Positions 51,493 through 58,638 of a stretch of 64,000 nt of DNA are shown here, piece by piece; position 1 is the first letter of the stretch, and each line of letters starts with the position of its first letter. Made by a program: the position numbers and the translations under genes. This stretch comes from an uncultured Clostridia bacterium (GTDB lineage: Bacteria > Bacillota > Clostridia > Oscillospirales > Oscillospiraceae): positions 1-64,000 of the forward strand of contig CANAZG010000002.1 in assembly GCA_947365965.1 (NCBI GenBank). The letters run 5' to 3'. The notes under the pieces were generated by a model. That model was not told the DNA's origin. It was given only the letters and a program-made list of their open reading frames with translations, and searched no databases.

Positions 51493-51509
51493 CTCTCGAT
51501 ATGATGACC

Positions 51510-51656
51510 TTACTTGTTGGCGTTCTCGCAGGCCTGGTTGGCCACGCCGCAGGAGGTCTTGCAGGCAGACTGGCAGGAGGTCTGGCATTCGCCGCAGCCG
51601 CCGGTCTGTGCGCTCTTGTTCAGGTCACGGGTCTCAAGGGTCTTGATGCGTTCCAT
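51510..51656 (-). CDS. SCIFF ranthipeptide precursor (six Cys)
   Basis: 48 residues: leader MERIKTLETRDLNKSAQTGG followed by a core with six cysteines at 21, 24, 28, 32, 36 and 43 (CGECQTSC, QSACKTSC, then GVANQAC). This is the six-cysteines-in-forty-five pattern universal in Clostridia and always next to its maturase, as here. GGAGAA is well placed before the ATG at 51656. The residue after the fifth Cys is Gly37; I recall Thr here in most homologues, and it is the reported crosslink acceptor, so this copy may differ. The peptide is thought to be secreted and density-related. Confidence 0.93.
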   Translation of the reverse strand: MERIKTLETRDLNKSAQTGGCGECQTSCQSACKTSCGVANQACENANK

Positions 51657-51714
51657 AGTTGTATTCTCCTATCCTGCCGCCGCGTGATAAAAAGCGGCAT
51701 ATTTAACTAGGATA

Positions 51715-51743
51715 AGGATACCATATCGCGGCGTGGATGTCAA
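51715..51743 (-). promoter_or_regulatory. promoter for the SCIFF operon
   Basis: On the minus strand: TTGACA (51738-51743), 17-base spacer, TATCCT (51715-51720), about 60 bases before the SCIFF start. Confidence 0.7.
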
Positions 51744-51787
51744 GAAATCCTTTTTCGGTCCGCCATACCGTCCCCGGAAAAACCAAA

Positions 51788-51816
51788 TTGACGCAGGCGG
51801 GGTAAAATGCTATAAT
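51788..51816 (+). promoter_or_regulatory. promoter for miaB
   Basis: TTGACG (51788-51793), 17-base spacer, TATAAT (51811-51816), 51 bases before the chosen miaB ATG. Confidence 0.78.
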
Positions 51817-51866
51817 GTGCTATCTGACCATTTCAAATCGACCAGCGCGTGAAGGGAGCGGGAGCC

Positions 51867-53285
51867 ATGGGAGAGACCGGAAAAACACAGCGGATCAGCC
51901 AAGAGGACATCGGGCGGCAGCTTCGCTTCTGCGAGAAGCTGAGGGAGCTGAACGAGGCCCGCCCCGGGGGGCCGCCTCTGGCCTGCGTCCAGACCTACGG
52001 CTGCCAGCAGAACGTGGCGGACAGCCAGCGGCTCATGGGGATGCTGCGGGACATGGGCTGCGGCTTCACCCAGGACCCCGGCCGGGCGGAGATCATTGTC
52101 ATCAACACCTGCGCCATCCGGGAGAACGCGGAGAAGAAGGTCTTTGGCGTGGTGGGCCAGCTGGTCCACGCCAAGGAGCGCAATCCGGATCTCACCATCT
52201 GCCTGTGCGGCTGCATGGCCCAGCAGGAGACCGCCGCCGCCCGGATCAAGGCCTCCTACCGCCACGTGGATCTGGTCTTCGGCCCCCAGGCCCTGTGGCG
52301 GTTCCCGGAGCTGCTCTTTGAGGTCCGCACCCGCCATAAGCGGGTCTTCTCCATCGCCCAGGAGCGGGGCGCTATCGCCGAGGGCCTGCCTGTGGTCCGG
52401 GAGAGCGGTGTGAAGGCCTGGGTGTCCATCATGTACGGGTGCAACAACTTCTGCTCCTACTGCATCGTCCCCTATGTCCGGGGCCGGGAGCGGAGCCGGG
52501 AGGCGTCGGACATCCTGGCCGAGGTCCGCTCCCTGGTGGAGGACGGGGTGCGGGAGATCACCCTTCTGGGCCAGAACGTCAACTCCTACGGCAAGGATCT
52601 GGAGAGCCCCATGGACTTTGCGGACCTGCTGGCGGAGATCGACGCTATCCCCGGGGACTACCTCATCCGCTTCATGACCAGCCACCCCAAGGACGCGGGC
52701 CAAAAGCTCTTTGACACCATGGCCCGCTGTTCCCACGTGGCCAAGCAGCTCCACCTCCCGGTGCAGTCCGGCAGCAGCCGGGTGCTGCGGGCCATGAACC
52801 GGGGCTACACCCGGGAGCAGTACCTGGAGAAAGCGGCCTACGCCCGCAGCGTCATGCCGGAGCTGGTGCTGACCAGCGATATTATCATCGGCTTCCCCGG
52901 GGAGACGGAGGAGGAGGCCATGGAGACCATCTCCCTCATCCGGGAGGTCCGCTACGACGCCCTCTTCACCTTCATCTACTCCCCCCGGCCTGGTACGCCT
53001 GCGGCCAGCCTGCCGGACACGGTGAGCCGGGCGGAGAAGCAGGTGTGGTTTGACAAGCTCCTGGAGGAGCAGAACCGGATCTCCGGGGAGCTCCACCGGG
53101 CCTATGTGGGCCGCCGGCTGCGGGTGCTGGTGGACGGGGAGAGCGGCGATGAGCAGTGGCCTCTCTCCAGCCGGACCCACGGCGGCAGGCTGGTGCATCT
53201 GCGGGGGGACGCGTCTCTGATCGGGCAGTACGTGGACGCGGAGATCCTGGACAGCAACACCTGGGCCCTCTTCGGGGCGGTATGA
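51867..53285 (+). CDS. miaB: tRNA-2-methylthio-N6-dimethylallyladenosine synthase
   Basis: 472 residues. The N-terminal UPF0004 domain has its three cysteines in YGCQQN, NTCAIRENA and CGCMAQQ; the radical-SAM site is CNNFCSYC followed by VPYVRGRERSR; a C-terminal TRAM domain ends the protein. It adds methylthio to i6A37 of tRNAs. The ATG at 51867 has GGGAGCGGGAG upstream; an earlier GTG at 51849 lacks one. In many clostridia mutS follows; here a small regulator islet does. Confidence 0.95.
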   Translation: MGETGKTQRISQEDIGRQLRFCEKLRELNEARPGGPPLACVQTYGCQQNVADSQRLMGMLRDMGCGFTQDPGRAEIIVINTCAIRENAEKKVFGVVGQLVHAKERNPDLTICLCGCMAQQETAAARIKASYRHVDLVFGPQALWRFPELLFEVRTRHKRVFSIAQERGAIAEGLPVVRESGVKAWVSIMYGCNNFCSYCIVPYVRGRERSREASDILAEVRSLVEDGVREITLLGQNVNSYGKDLESPMDFADLLAEIDAIPGDYLIRFMTSHPKDAGQKLFDTMARCSHVAKQLHLPVQSGSSRVLRAMNRGYTREQYLEKAAYARSVMPELVLTSDIIIGFPGETEEEAMETISLIREVRYDALFTFIYSPRPGTPAASLPDTVSRAEKQVWFDKLLEEQNRISGELHRAYVGRRLRVLVDGESGDEQWPLSSRTHGGRLVHLRGDASLIGQYVDAEILDSNTWALFGAV

Positions 53286-53298
53286 GCCCGGAGATGGA

Positions 53299-53562
53299 TT
53301 ATTCTATATTCAAAAGGGTGAAGCGGCGCAGCAGGGCAATGGTCTCGGAAAATCTGCGGCGGTTTACTATGGCGGTGAGGGCGTTTTCCTGATCCTCGTA
53401 CAGTATCAGGAGCTGACGCTGCCGAGGTGTCATAGTGGCCAGCAGGGCCCTCTCTATCCTATCACGCGCATCCTTCTGCTGCTGGTAGCCATCGTCGGTA
53501 AGCAGTCTTTCATACTCTCTGTCCAGGAGATATTCATAGAGTAGATCGGTTAATGAATTCAT
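53299..53562 (-). CDS. small helical protein (87 aa), divergent from XRE regulators
   Basis: 87 residues, soluble and helical: MNSLTDLLYEYLLDREYERLL, then KDARDRIERALLATMTPRQRQLLILYEDQEN and a basic tail. It shares size, a Y-x22-Q spacing and a divergent XRE partner with the 84-residue gene at 19095-19349. Its promoter is near consensus. It lies tail to tail with miaB, 13 bases apart. No function is known to me; it may be a cofactor or antagonist of the regulators. Confidence 0.6.
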   Translation of the reverse strand: MNSLTDLLYEYLLDREYERLLTDDGYQQQKDARDRIERALLATMTPRQRQLLILYEDQENALTAIVNRRRFSETIALLRRFTLLNIE

Positions 53563-53601
53563 GGATATGGCCTCCGCGAATGTTTGTGCGTTCTTCTCGT
53601 C

Positions 53602-53630
53602 AGTATATCACGTTTATACATTCGTGTCAA
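53602..53630 (-). promoter_or_regulatory. near-consensus promoter for the 87-aa gene
   Basis: On the minus strand: TTGACA (53625-53630), 17-base spacer, TATACT (53602-53607). It overlaps the leader of the divergent XRE gene. Confidence 0.82.
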
Positions 53631-53648
53631 GACCAGAAAGGCATTATT

Positions 53649-53855
53649 ATGAAGTTAAACGAAAATCTCATCCAACTGCGGGCAGAAAAGGGGCTCTCCC
53701 AGGAGGCCGTCGCGCAGGCCGTCCGTATCAAGACGCGGACCTATCAAAATTATGAATATGGTCTGCGCCTTCCCACGCTGCCCACTCTGATTGCCCTTGC
53801 GGATTTATATGACATCAGCCTGGATGAGCTGGTGTGCCGGGAACGGCGGGCATAA
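53649..53855 (+). CDS. XRE family transcriptional regulator (first of a tandem pair)
   Basis: 68 residues, only a helix-turn-helix: NENLIQLRAEKGLSQEAVAQAV / RIKTRTYQNYEYGLRLPTLPTLIALADLYDISLDELVCRERR. The ATG at 53649 has AAAGG upstream; the frame above it is noncoding. Its C-terminal LDELVCRERR matches the next gene's LDDLVCRERR, so the pair arose by duplication. It shares its control region with the 87-residue gene. Confidence 0.85.
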   Translation: MKLNENLIQLRAEKGLSQEAVAQAVRIKTRTYQNYEYGLRLPTLPTLIALADLYDISLDELVCRERRA

Positions 53856-53888
53856 TCACATCTGAACAGAAATTGTCAAGGAGGGGCT

Positions 53889-54095
53889 ATGACATTTTCT
53901 GAACACTTGGCCGCCTTGCGTCTTGGCCGCAGCCTGTCCCAGAAGGCGCTGGCACAGCAGCTGAAGCTTGGCCTGCACACCTATCAGCGCTATGAATACG
54001 GCGAGCGGGAGCCGGCGCTCTCCACCCTTGTGGCCATTGCCGACTTCTACGGCATGTCCCTGGATGACTTGGTGTGCCGTGAGCGGCGGGAGTGA
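53889..54095 (+). CDS. XRE family transcriptional regulator (second of a tandem pair)
   Basis: 68 residues, again a bare helix-turn-helix (FSEHLAALRLGRSLSQKALAQQL / KLGLHTYQRYEYGEREPALSTLVAIADFYGMSLDDLVCRERRE). GGAGGGG precedes its ATG, 33 bases after the first regulator. Same length and end as that paralogue, but the recognition helix differs (KLGLHTYQR against RIKTRTYQN), so the two may bind different sites or form heterodimers. Confidence 0.85.
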   Translation: MTFSEHLAALRLGRSLSQKALAQQLKLGLHTYQRYEYGEREPALSTLVAIADFYGMSLDDLVCRERRE

Positions 54096-54118
54096 GGCGC
54101 TTTTTATCCATTTTTAAG

Positions 54119-54151
54119 ACAGACAGGCGGTCCTCCGGGGCCCCTGTCTGT
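54119..54151 (+). terminator. terminator after the XRE pair
   Basis: ACAGACAGG (54119-54127) pairs with CCTGTCTGT (54143-54151) around a GC-rich loop, then TGCTTATTTT. Confidence 0.7.
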
Positions 54152-54181
54152 TGCTTATTTTGCAAAGCCGGCAAATTCCCA

Positions 54182-54210
54182 TTGCAGGACGGACGAAAAC
54201 CTGCCATAAT
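54182..54210 (+). promoter_or_regulatory. promoter for the GTPase-nuclease fusion gene
   Basis: TTGCAG (54182-54187), 17-base spacer, CATAAT (54205-54210), 34 bases before the ATG. Confidence 0.62.
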
Positions 54211-54243
54211 AGGGGGAAATGAAGGAAAGAGAATGGACGGCAT

Positions 54244-56880
54244 ATGAGACGAATCTGTATCGGTATTCTGGCCCACGTGGACGCGGGGAAGACCACCCTG
54301 TCCGAGGCTGTTCTATATAAGACCGGCAGCATCCGGGCCCTGGGCCGGGTGGACCACCGGGACGCCTTCCTGGACACGGACCAGCTGGAGCGGCAGCGGG
54401 GCATCACCATCTACGCCAAGCAGGCGGTGTTCCCCCTGGGGGAGCAGGAGGCCACGCTGCTGGACACCCCGGGCCACGTGGACTTCTCCGCGGAGATGGA
54501 GCGCACCCTCCAGGTGCTGGACTGCGCCATCCTGGTCATCAGCGGCACGGACGGCGTGCAGGCCCACACCCGCACCCTCTGGCGGCTGCTGGAGCGCCAC
54601 CGCCTGCCGGTGTTCCTCTTTGTCAACAAGATGGATCTGCCGGGGACGGACCGGGACGCCCTCCTCTCCGCCCTCCGGACCCAGCTGGGGGAGGGGTGCG
54701 TGGACTTCGGCGGGTCCCGGGAGGCCCTGCTGGAGGAGGCGGCCACCGCCGGGGAGGAGGCCCTGACGGAGTACCTGGACACAGGGGGCCTCTCCCGGGA
54801 CACCCTGGCCGGGCTCATCGCCTCCCGGGCCCTGTTTCCCTGCTGGTTCGGGTCCGCCCTGCGGCTGGAGGGGGTGGACCAGCTCCTGGAGGGGCTGGCC
54901 CAATACTGCCCCCGGCCCGCCTACCCGGCGGACTTCGGGGCCCGGGTGTACAAGATCGGCAGGGACAGCCAGGGGAACCGGCTCACCTATATGAAGATCA
55001 CCGGCGGCCGGCTGGCGGTGAAGCAGCTCCTCACCGGCCTGGACGAGAGCGGCGAGATCTGGGAGGAGAAGGCGGAGCAGCTGCGGATCTACTCCGGAGT
55101 CAAGTACCGGACCGTGGACAGCGCGGAGGCGGGGACGGTGTGCGCCGTCACCGGCCTGACCCGCACCAGCTCCGGCCAGGGGCTGGGGGCGGAGGGATCG
55201 CGGCCCCCGGCGGAGCTGGAGCCGGTGCTCAGCTGCCGGCTGCTGCTGCCCGAGGGCACGGACCCCCACACGGCCCTGGACAAGCTCCGGGCCCTGGAGG
55301 AGGAGGACCCCCAGCTCCACCTCCTGTGGAACCAGCGGCTGGGCCAGATCCGTCTCCAGCTCATGGGCCCCATCCAGCTGGAGGTGCTGCGGCAGGTGGC
55401 GGCGCAGCGGTTCGGTCTGGAGGTGGACTTCGCCCCCGGGGACATTGTGTACAAGGAGACCATTGCCGCCCCGGTGGAGGGCATCGGCCACTACGAGCCC
55501 CTGCGCCACTATGCCGAGGTCCGGCTGCTGCTGGAGCCCGCCCCCCGGGGCACGGGCCTATGCTTTGACAGCGCGTGCAGCACGGACCGCTTTGACGGAC
55601 ACTGGCAGCGGCTGGTGCTCACCCATCTGGCGGAAAAGCAGCACCTGGGGGCGCTCACCGGCTCCCCCATCACGGACATGCGCATCACCCTCACCGCCGG
55701 CCGGGCCCACGTCAAGCACACCGAGGGGGGCGACTTCCGGCAGGCCACCTACCGGGCCGTGCGCCAGGGCCTCATGAGCGCCCGGAGCGTCCTGCTGGAG
55801 CCCTGGTACGACTTCCGTCTGGAGCTGCCCCCGGAGAACCTGGGCCGGGCCATGACGGACATACAGCAGATGGGGGGGAGCTTCGACGTCCCCCGGACGG
55901 AGGCGGACCGGGCCCTGCTCACCGGCCGGGCCCCGGTGTCGGAGATGGGGGACTACTGGCAGACCGTCACCGCCTACACCCGGGGACAGGGACGGCTGAG
56001 CTGCACCCTGGCGGGCTACGACGTCTGCCACAACCCGGAGGAGGTGATCTCCCGGCTGGGCTATGACCCGGAGGGGGATCTGGACAACTCCCCGGACTCC
56101 GTCTTCTGCGGCCACGGCGCGGGCTTTACGGTGAAGTGGGACCAGGTGCCCGCCTACGCCCACTCGGAGAGCCAGCTGGAGGAGGAAGCGCCGGAGGCCG
56201 GGGAGAGCCCGCCGCCCGGCCCGGCGTCCGGTCCCCGGCCTGCGGCCCCCTACCCCTCCAGCCGGGAGGAGGAGAAGGCCCTCCAGGCCATCTTTGAGCG
56301 GACCTACGGCCAGGTGAAGCGGCGGGGACCGGACCCGGGGGCGGCCTTCCGTCCCCTGCCCTCCCAGGAGAAGCGGACCGTGCCGGACCGGCCGGCGGGG
56401 CCGGAGTATCTGCTGGTGGACGGGTACAACATCATTTTCGACTGGGACGAGCTGAAGGACGCGGCCCGGGACAGTCTGGAGGGGGCCCGGCACCTGCTGA
56501 TGGACCTGCTGTGCAACTACCAGGGGTACAAGCGGTGCGAGGTGATCCTGGTGTTCGACGCCTACAAGGTAAAGGGGAGCCCGGGGAGTGTGGAGCACTA
56601 CCGGAACATCCACGTGGTCTACACCAAGGAGGCGGAGACGGCGGACACGTATATTGAGCGGGCCACCTACGAGATCGCCCGGGAACACCGGGTGCGGGTG
56701 GCCACCTCGGATAACCTGGAGCAGCTCATCATCCTGGGCCACGGCGCGGTCCGGGTGTCCGCCCGGGAGTTCCACCAGGAGATCGAGGCCGCCGAGGGCC
56801 GCATCGGGGAGATCATCCAGCGCAACAACCTCCACGGCCGGTCCTTCCGCCAGCTGCGCCACCAGCTGAAGGAGAAATAG
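54244..56880 (+). CDS. TetM/EF-G-like translational GTPase fused to a YacP/Rae1-type NYN nuclease domain
   Basis: 878 residues. Residues 1 to about 640 are a ribosome-protection/EF-G-type factor: G1 AHVDAGKTT (10-18), G2 RGIT (52-55), G3 DTPGH (74-78), G4 NKMD (128-131), then domains II-V with the EF-G-like SPITDMRITLTAGRAHVKHTEGGDFRQA. A P/E-rich linker (about 660-715) leads to a NYN nuclease, 720-878: VDGYN (D726), VFD (D772), ETAD (D801) and TSD (D823), the YacP/Rae1 acidic set. Rae1 cleaves mRNA in the ribosomal A site in Bacillus. The fusion suggests a factor that enters a stalled or drug-bound ribosome and cuts mRNA. Tetracycline resistance is not implied. Confidence 0.88.
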   Translation: MRRICIGILAHVDAGKTTLSEAVLYKTGSIRALGRVDHRDAFLDTDQLERQRGITIYAKQAVFPLGEQEATLLDTPGHVDFSAEMERTLQVLDCAILVISGTDGVQAHTRTLWRLLERHRLPVFLFVNKMDLPGTDRDALLSALRTQLGEGCVDFGGSREALLEEAATAGEEALTEYLDTGGLSRDTLAGLIASRALFPCWFGSALRLEGVDQLLEGLAQYCPRPAYPADFGARVYKIGRDSQGNRLTYMKITGGRLAVKQLLTGLDESGEIWEEKAEQLRIYSGVKYRTVDSAEAGTVCAVTGLTRTSSGQGLGAEGSRPPAELEPVLSCRLLLPEGTDPHTALDKLRALEEEDPQLHLLWNQRLGQIRLQLMGPIQLEVLRQVAAQRFGLEVDFAPGDIVYKETIAAPVEGIGHYEPLRHYAEVRLLLEPAPRGTGLCFDSACSTDRFDGHWQRLVLTHLAEKQHLGALTGSPITDMRITLTAGRAHVKHTEGGDFRQATYRAVRQGLMSARSVLLEPWYDFRLELPPENLGRAMTDIQQMGGSFDVPRTEADRALLTGRAPVSEMGDYWQTVTAYTRGQGRLSCTLAGYDVCHNPEEVISRLGYDPEGDLDNSPDSVFCGHGAGFTVKWDQVPAYAHSESQLEEEAPEAGESPPPGPASGPRPAAPYPSSREEEKALQAIFERTYGQVKRRGPDPGAAFRPLPSQEKRTVPDRPAGPEYLLVDGYNIIFDWDELKDAARDSLEGARHLLMDLLCNYQGYKRCEVILVFDAYKVKGSPGSVEHYRNIHVVYTKEAETADTYIERATYEIAREHRVRVATSDNLEQLIILGHGAVRVSAREFHQEIEAAEGRIGEIIQRNNLHGRSFRQLRHQLKEK

Positions 56881-56885
56881 AAAAA

Positions 56886-56915
56886 GGCGGGCCGTCCCAT
56901 CCGGGGCGGCCCGCC
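56886..56915 (+). terminator. terminator after the GTPase-nuclease fusion gene (identical to 57121-57150)
   Basis: Arms GGCGGGCCG and CGGCCCGCC around CCCATCCGGGG form a strong hairpin. The same 30 bases recur at 57121-57150. Confidence 0.75.
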
Positions 56916-57120
56916 TCAGCCTATCAAAAAAGCCCTCCGCAGGAGTTTCGCGCCCGCAGGCGCGAAATAAATTCAGATCGTTTTTCTCGCGGCGTGTACG
57001 TGAGAAAAACACTTTCCACGGAGCGAGCGTCGAGCTGTACGCCAAAGGCGTACAGCGAGGCGCAGAGCGGAGTGAAGACCCACTCAAAAAAGTGGCTTCG
57101 CCACTTTTTTGACAGGCAAC
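56916..57120. repeat. cluster of four palindromes between identical terminator copies
   Basis: Contains TTTCGCGCC/GGCGCGAAA (around 56948), GTTTTTCTC/GAGAAAAAC (around 56980-57010), GCTGTACGCC/GGCGTACAGC (around 57030-57055) and CAAAAAAGTGGC/GCCACTTTTTTG (57084-57111). No gene is visible. It looks like a compound intergenic repeat or structured RNA. Confidence 0.6.
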
Positions 57121-57150
57121 GGCGGGCCGTCCCATCCGGGGCGGCCCGCC
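57121..57150 (-). terminator. terminator after degV (identical to 56886-56915)
   Basis: The same 30-base hairpin as at 56886-56915, in a position to end the minus-strand degV transcript. Confidence 0.72.
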
Positions 57151-57162
57151 GTTACCATGTAT

Positions 57163-58029
57163 TTACTTGTGCTTTCCCTGGAAGAACAGGGCCAGGGTGC
57201 CGGGGCCGGAGTGATTGCCGATCACCGGGCCCACGTAGTTGATCTCCAGCCGCTCCACAGGGTACTTGGCCTTGATGGCCTCGCCAAGGGCCACAGCCTC
57301 GTCCTCACAGTCGCCGTGGCTGATGAACACCACCGAGGGGTCCTCCACCAGCTCGTCCATCTTTTGCAGCAGGGCGTTGACCGAGGCCTTGCGGCCCCGG
57401 ACCTTGTCCACCGGGATCAGGTGGCCCTCGCCGTCCACGTGGAGCACGGGCTTCATTTGCAGCATGGTGCCGAACAGGGCCGCCGCTGCGGACACCCGGC
57501 CGCCCCGCTTGAGGTGGTTGAGGTCGTCCACGGTGAACCAGTGGCAGATGTGGTCCTTCTTCTGCTCCACAAAGTCCCGCACCTCCTCAATGGTCCTGCC
57601 CCGGCGCTTCTCCTGGACCGTGAGATAGACCAGCAGGCCCTGGCCCAGGGAGGCGGCCCGGCTGTCCACAACCAGGACCTTGCAGTCCGGATGGGCCGCC
57701 TGGATCTCCTGGGCGGCGATGCAGGCGGACTGGTAGGTGGTGGAGAGGCCGGAGGAGAAGCTGACGCAGAGGATATCCTTTCCGGAGGCTGCGATGGGCT
57801 CCATGGCCTCGTGAAAGACGCCCACGCTGATGGCGGCGGTGGTGCCCAGGGAGCCGCTCCGCAGGCGTTGGTAGAACTCATCGGGCTGAATATCCCGGTG
57901 GTCCGGGTAGTCGAAATATTCCTTTCCCTCCATCACAAAGGACAGGGGAAGGAGGGAGAGCTCCAGCTCCTCCACCATCTGGGCGGAGAAGTCGCAGCAG
58001 CTGTCGGTGAGGATGACAAAATCGCGCAT
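57163..58029 (-). CDS. DegV family fatty-acid-binding protein
   Basis: 288 residues. The DegV pattern: an N-terminal ILTDSCCDFSAQMVEEL, TTAAISVGVFHEAMEP, CVSFSSGLSTTYQSA, and a C-terminal VGPVIGNHSGPGTLALFF. These proteins (FakB-type) bind a fatty acid and present it to the FakA kinase; fakA is not in this window. The start has AAGGAG nearby. It is a single-gene unit with its own promoter and terminator. Confidence 0.9.
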   Translation of the reverse strand: MRDFVILTDSCCDFSAQMVEELELSLLPLSFVMEGKEYFDYPDHRDIQPDEFYQRLRSGSLGTTAAISVGVFHEAMEPIAASGKDILCVSFSSGLSTTYQSACIAAQEIQAAHPDCKVLVVDSRAASLGQGLLVYLTVQEKRRGRTIEEVRDFVEQKKDHICHWFTVDDLNHLKRGGRVSAAAALFGTMLQMKPVLHVDGEGHLIPVDKVRGRKASVNALLQKMDELVEDPSVVFISHGDCEDEAVALGEAIKAKYPVERLEINYVGPVIGNHSGPGTLALFFQGKHK

Positions 58030-58098
58030 GGCATGCTCCTTTCTCGTTGCGGGCGGTACAAAATAAACAGCCGAAACGGCCGGATCTTTACAACCTAT

Positions 58099-58126
58099 AT
58101 TATAGCACTTTTTTTCCGCCGCGCAA
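58099..58126 (-). promoter_or_regulatory. promoter for degV
   Basis: On the minus strand: TTGCGC (58121-58126), 16-base spacer, TATAAT (58099-58104). Confidence 0.55.
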
Positions 58127-58167
58127 GGGGAAATCTGGCAGGGAGCGCAATTCTCGGAAAGAGCGGC

Positions 58168-58638
58168 CTAAAGAATGACCTCCATGCCGGTTTTCTGCAC
58201 CTGGAGGCCGCAGCGCCGGTAGAAATCCATGGCCGTCTGGTTGCAGGCCCACACGTTCAGCGTCACGTTGTAGCACCCCCGCTCCCGGGCCAGGGCCAGC
58301 GCCGCCTGATACAGCCCGCTCCCCACGTGCTGGCCCCGGCAGGACTGATCCACGCACAGATCGTCCAGGTACAGGGTGGTCATGTCCGGGCAGACGCGCT
58401 CCCCCCGGTGGACCTGGAGAACGCAGAAGGCGTAGCCCACCACCCGGTCCTCCCCGTCCGCCGCCACCAGAATGGGGCGATTCTCGTCGCGCAGAAGGTC
58501 CAGCAGCTGCCCTCGGTCATACTTCTGGCCGCCGGCCCGGAAGAGGTCCGGCCGGCCGGCGTGGTGGACGTTGCAGACCTGGACCAGCAGCTCCTCCAGG
58601 CGTGGGACATCCCGTTCCTGGGCATATCGTATGTTCAT
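58168..58638 (-). CDS. GNAT family N-acetyltransferase
   Basis: 156 residues. The acetyl-CoA loop is LCVDQSCRGQHVGSGLYQAALALARE and the end DFYRRCGLQVQKTGMEVIL is typical of RimI-like enzymes. The ATG at 58638 overlaps the tcdA stop as ATGA, so it is coupled to that tRNA-modification gene; the longer frame only overlaps tcdA. Protein N-terminal or small-molecule acetylation cannot be told apart. Confidence 0.87.
   Translation of the reverse strand: MNIRYAQERDVPRLEELLVQVCNVHHAGRPDLFRAGGQKYDRGQLLDLLRDENRPILVAADGEDRVVGYAFCVLQVHRGERVCPDMTTLYLDDLCVDQSCRGQHVGSGLYQAALALARERGCYNVTLNVWACNQTAMDFYRRCGLQVQKTGMEVIL

Noticed and set aside
54244-56880. Tetracycline resistance gene (tetM-type)
   Set aside because: The GTPase is TetM-like but carries a nuclease domain and lies next to housekeeping genes with no mobile element. 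Similarity alone does not show drug resistance.
56916-57120. CRISPR array
   Set aside because: The palindromes differ in sequence and spacing, so there are no regular direct repeats with spacers, and no cas gene is present.
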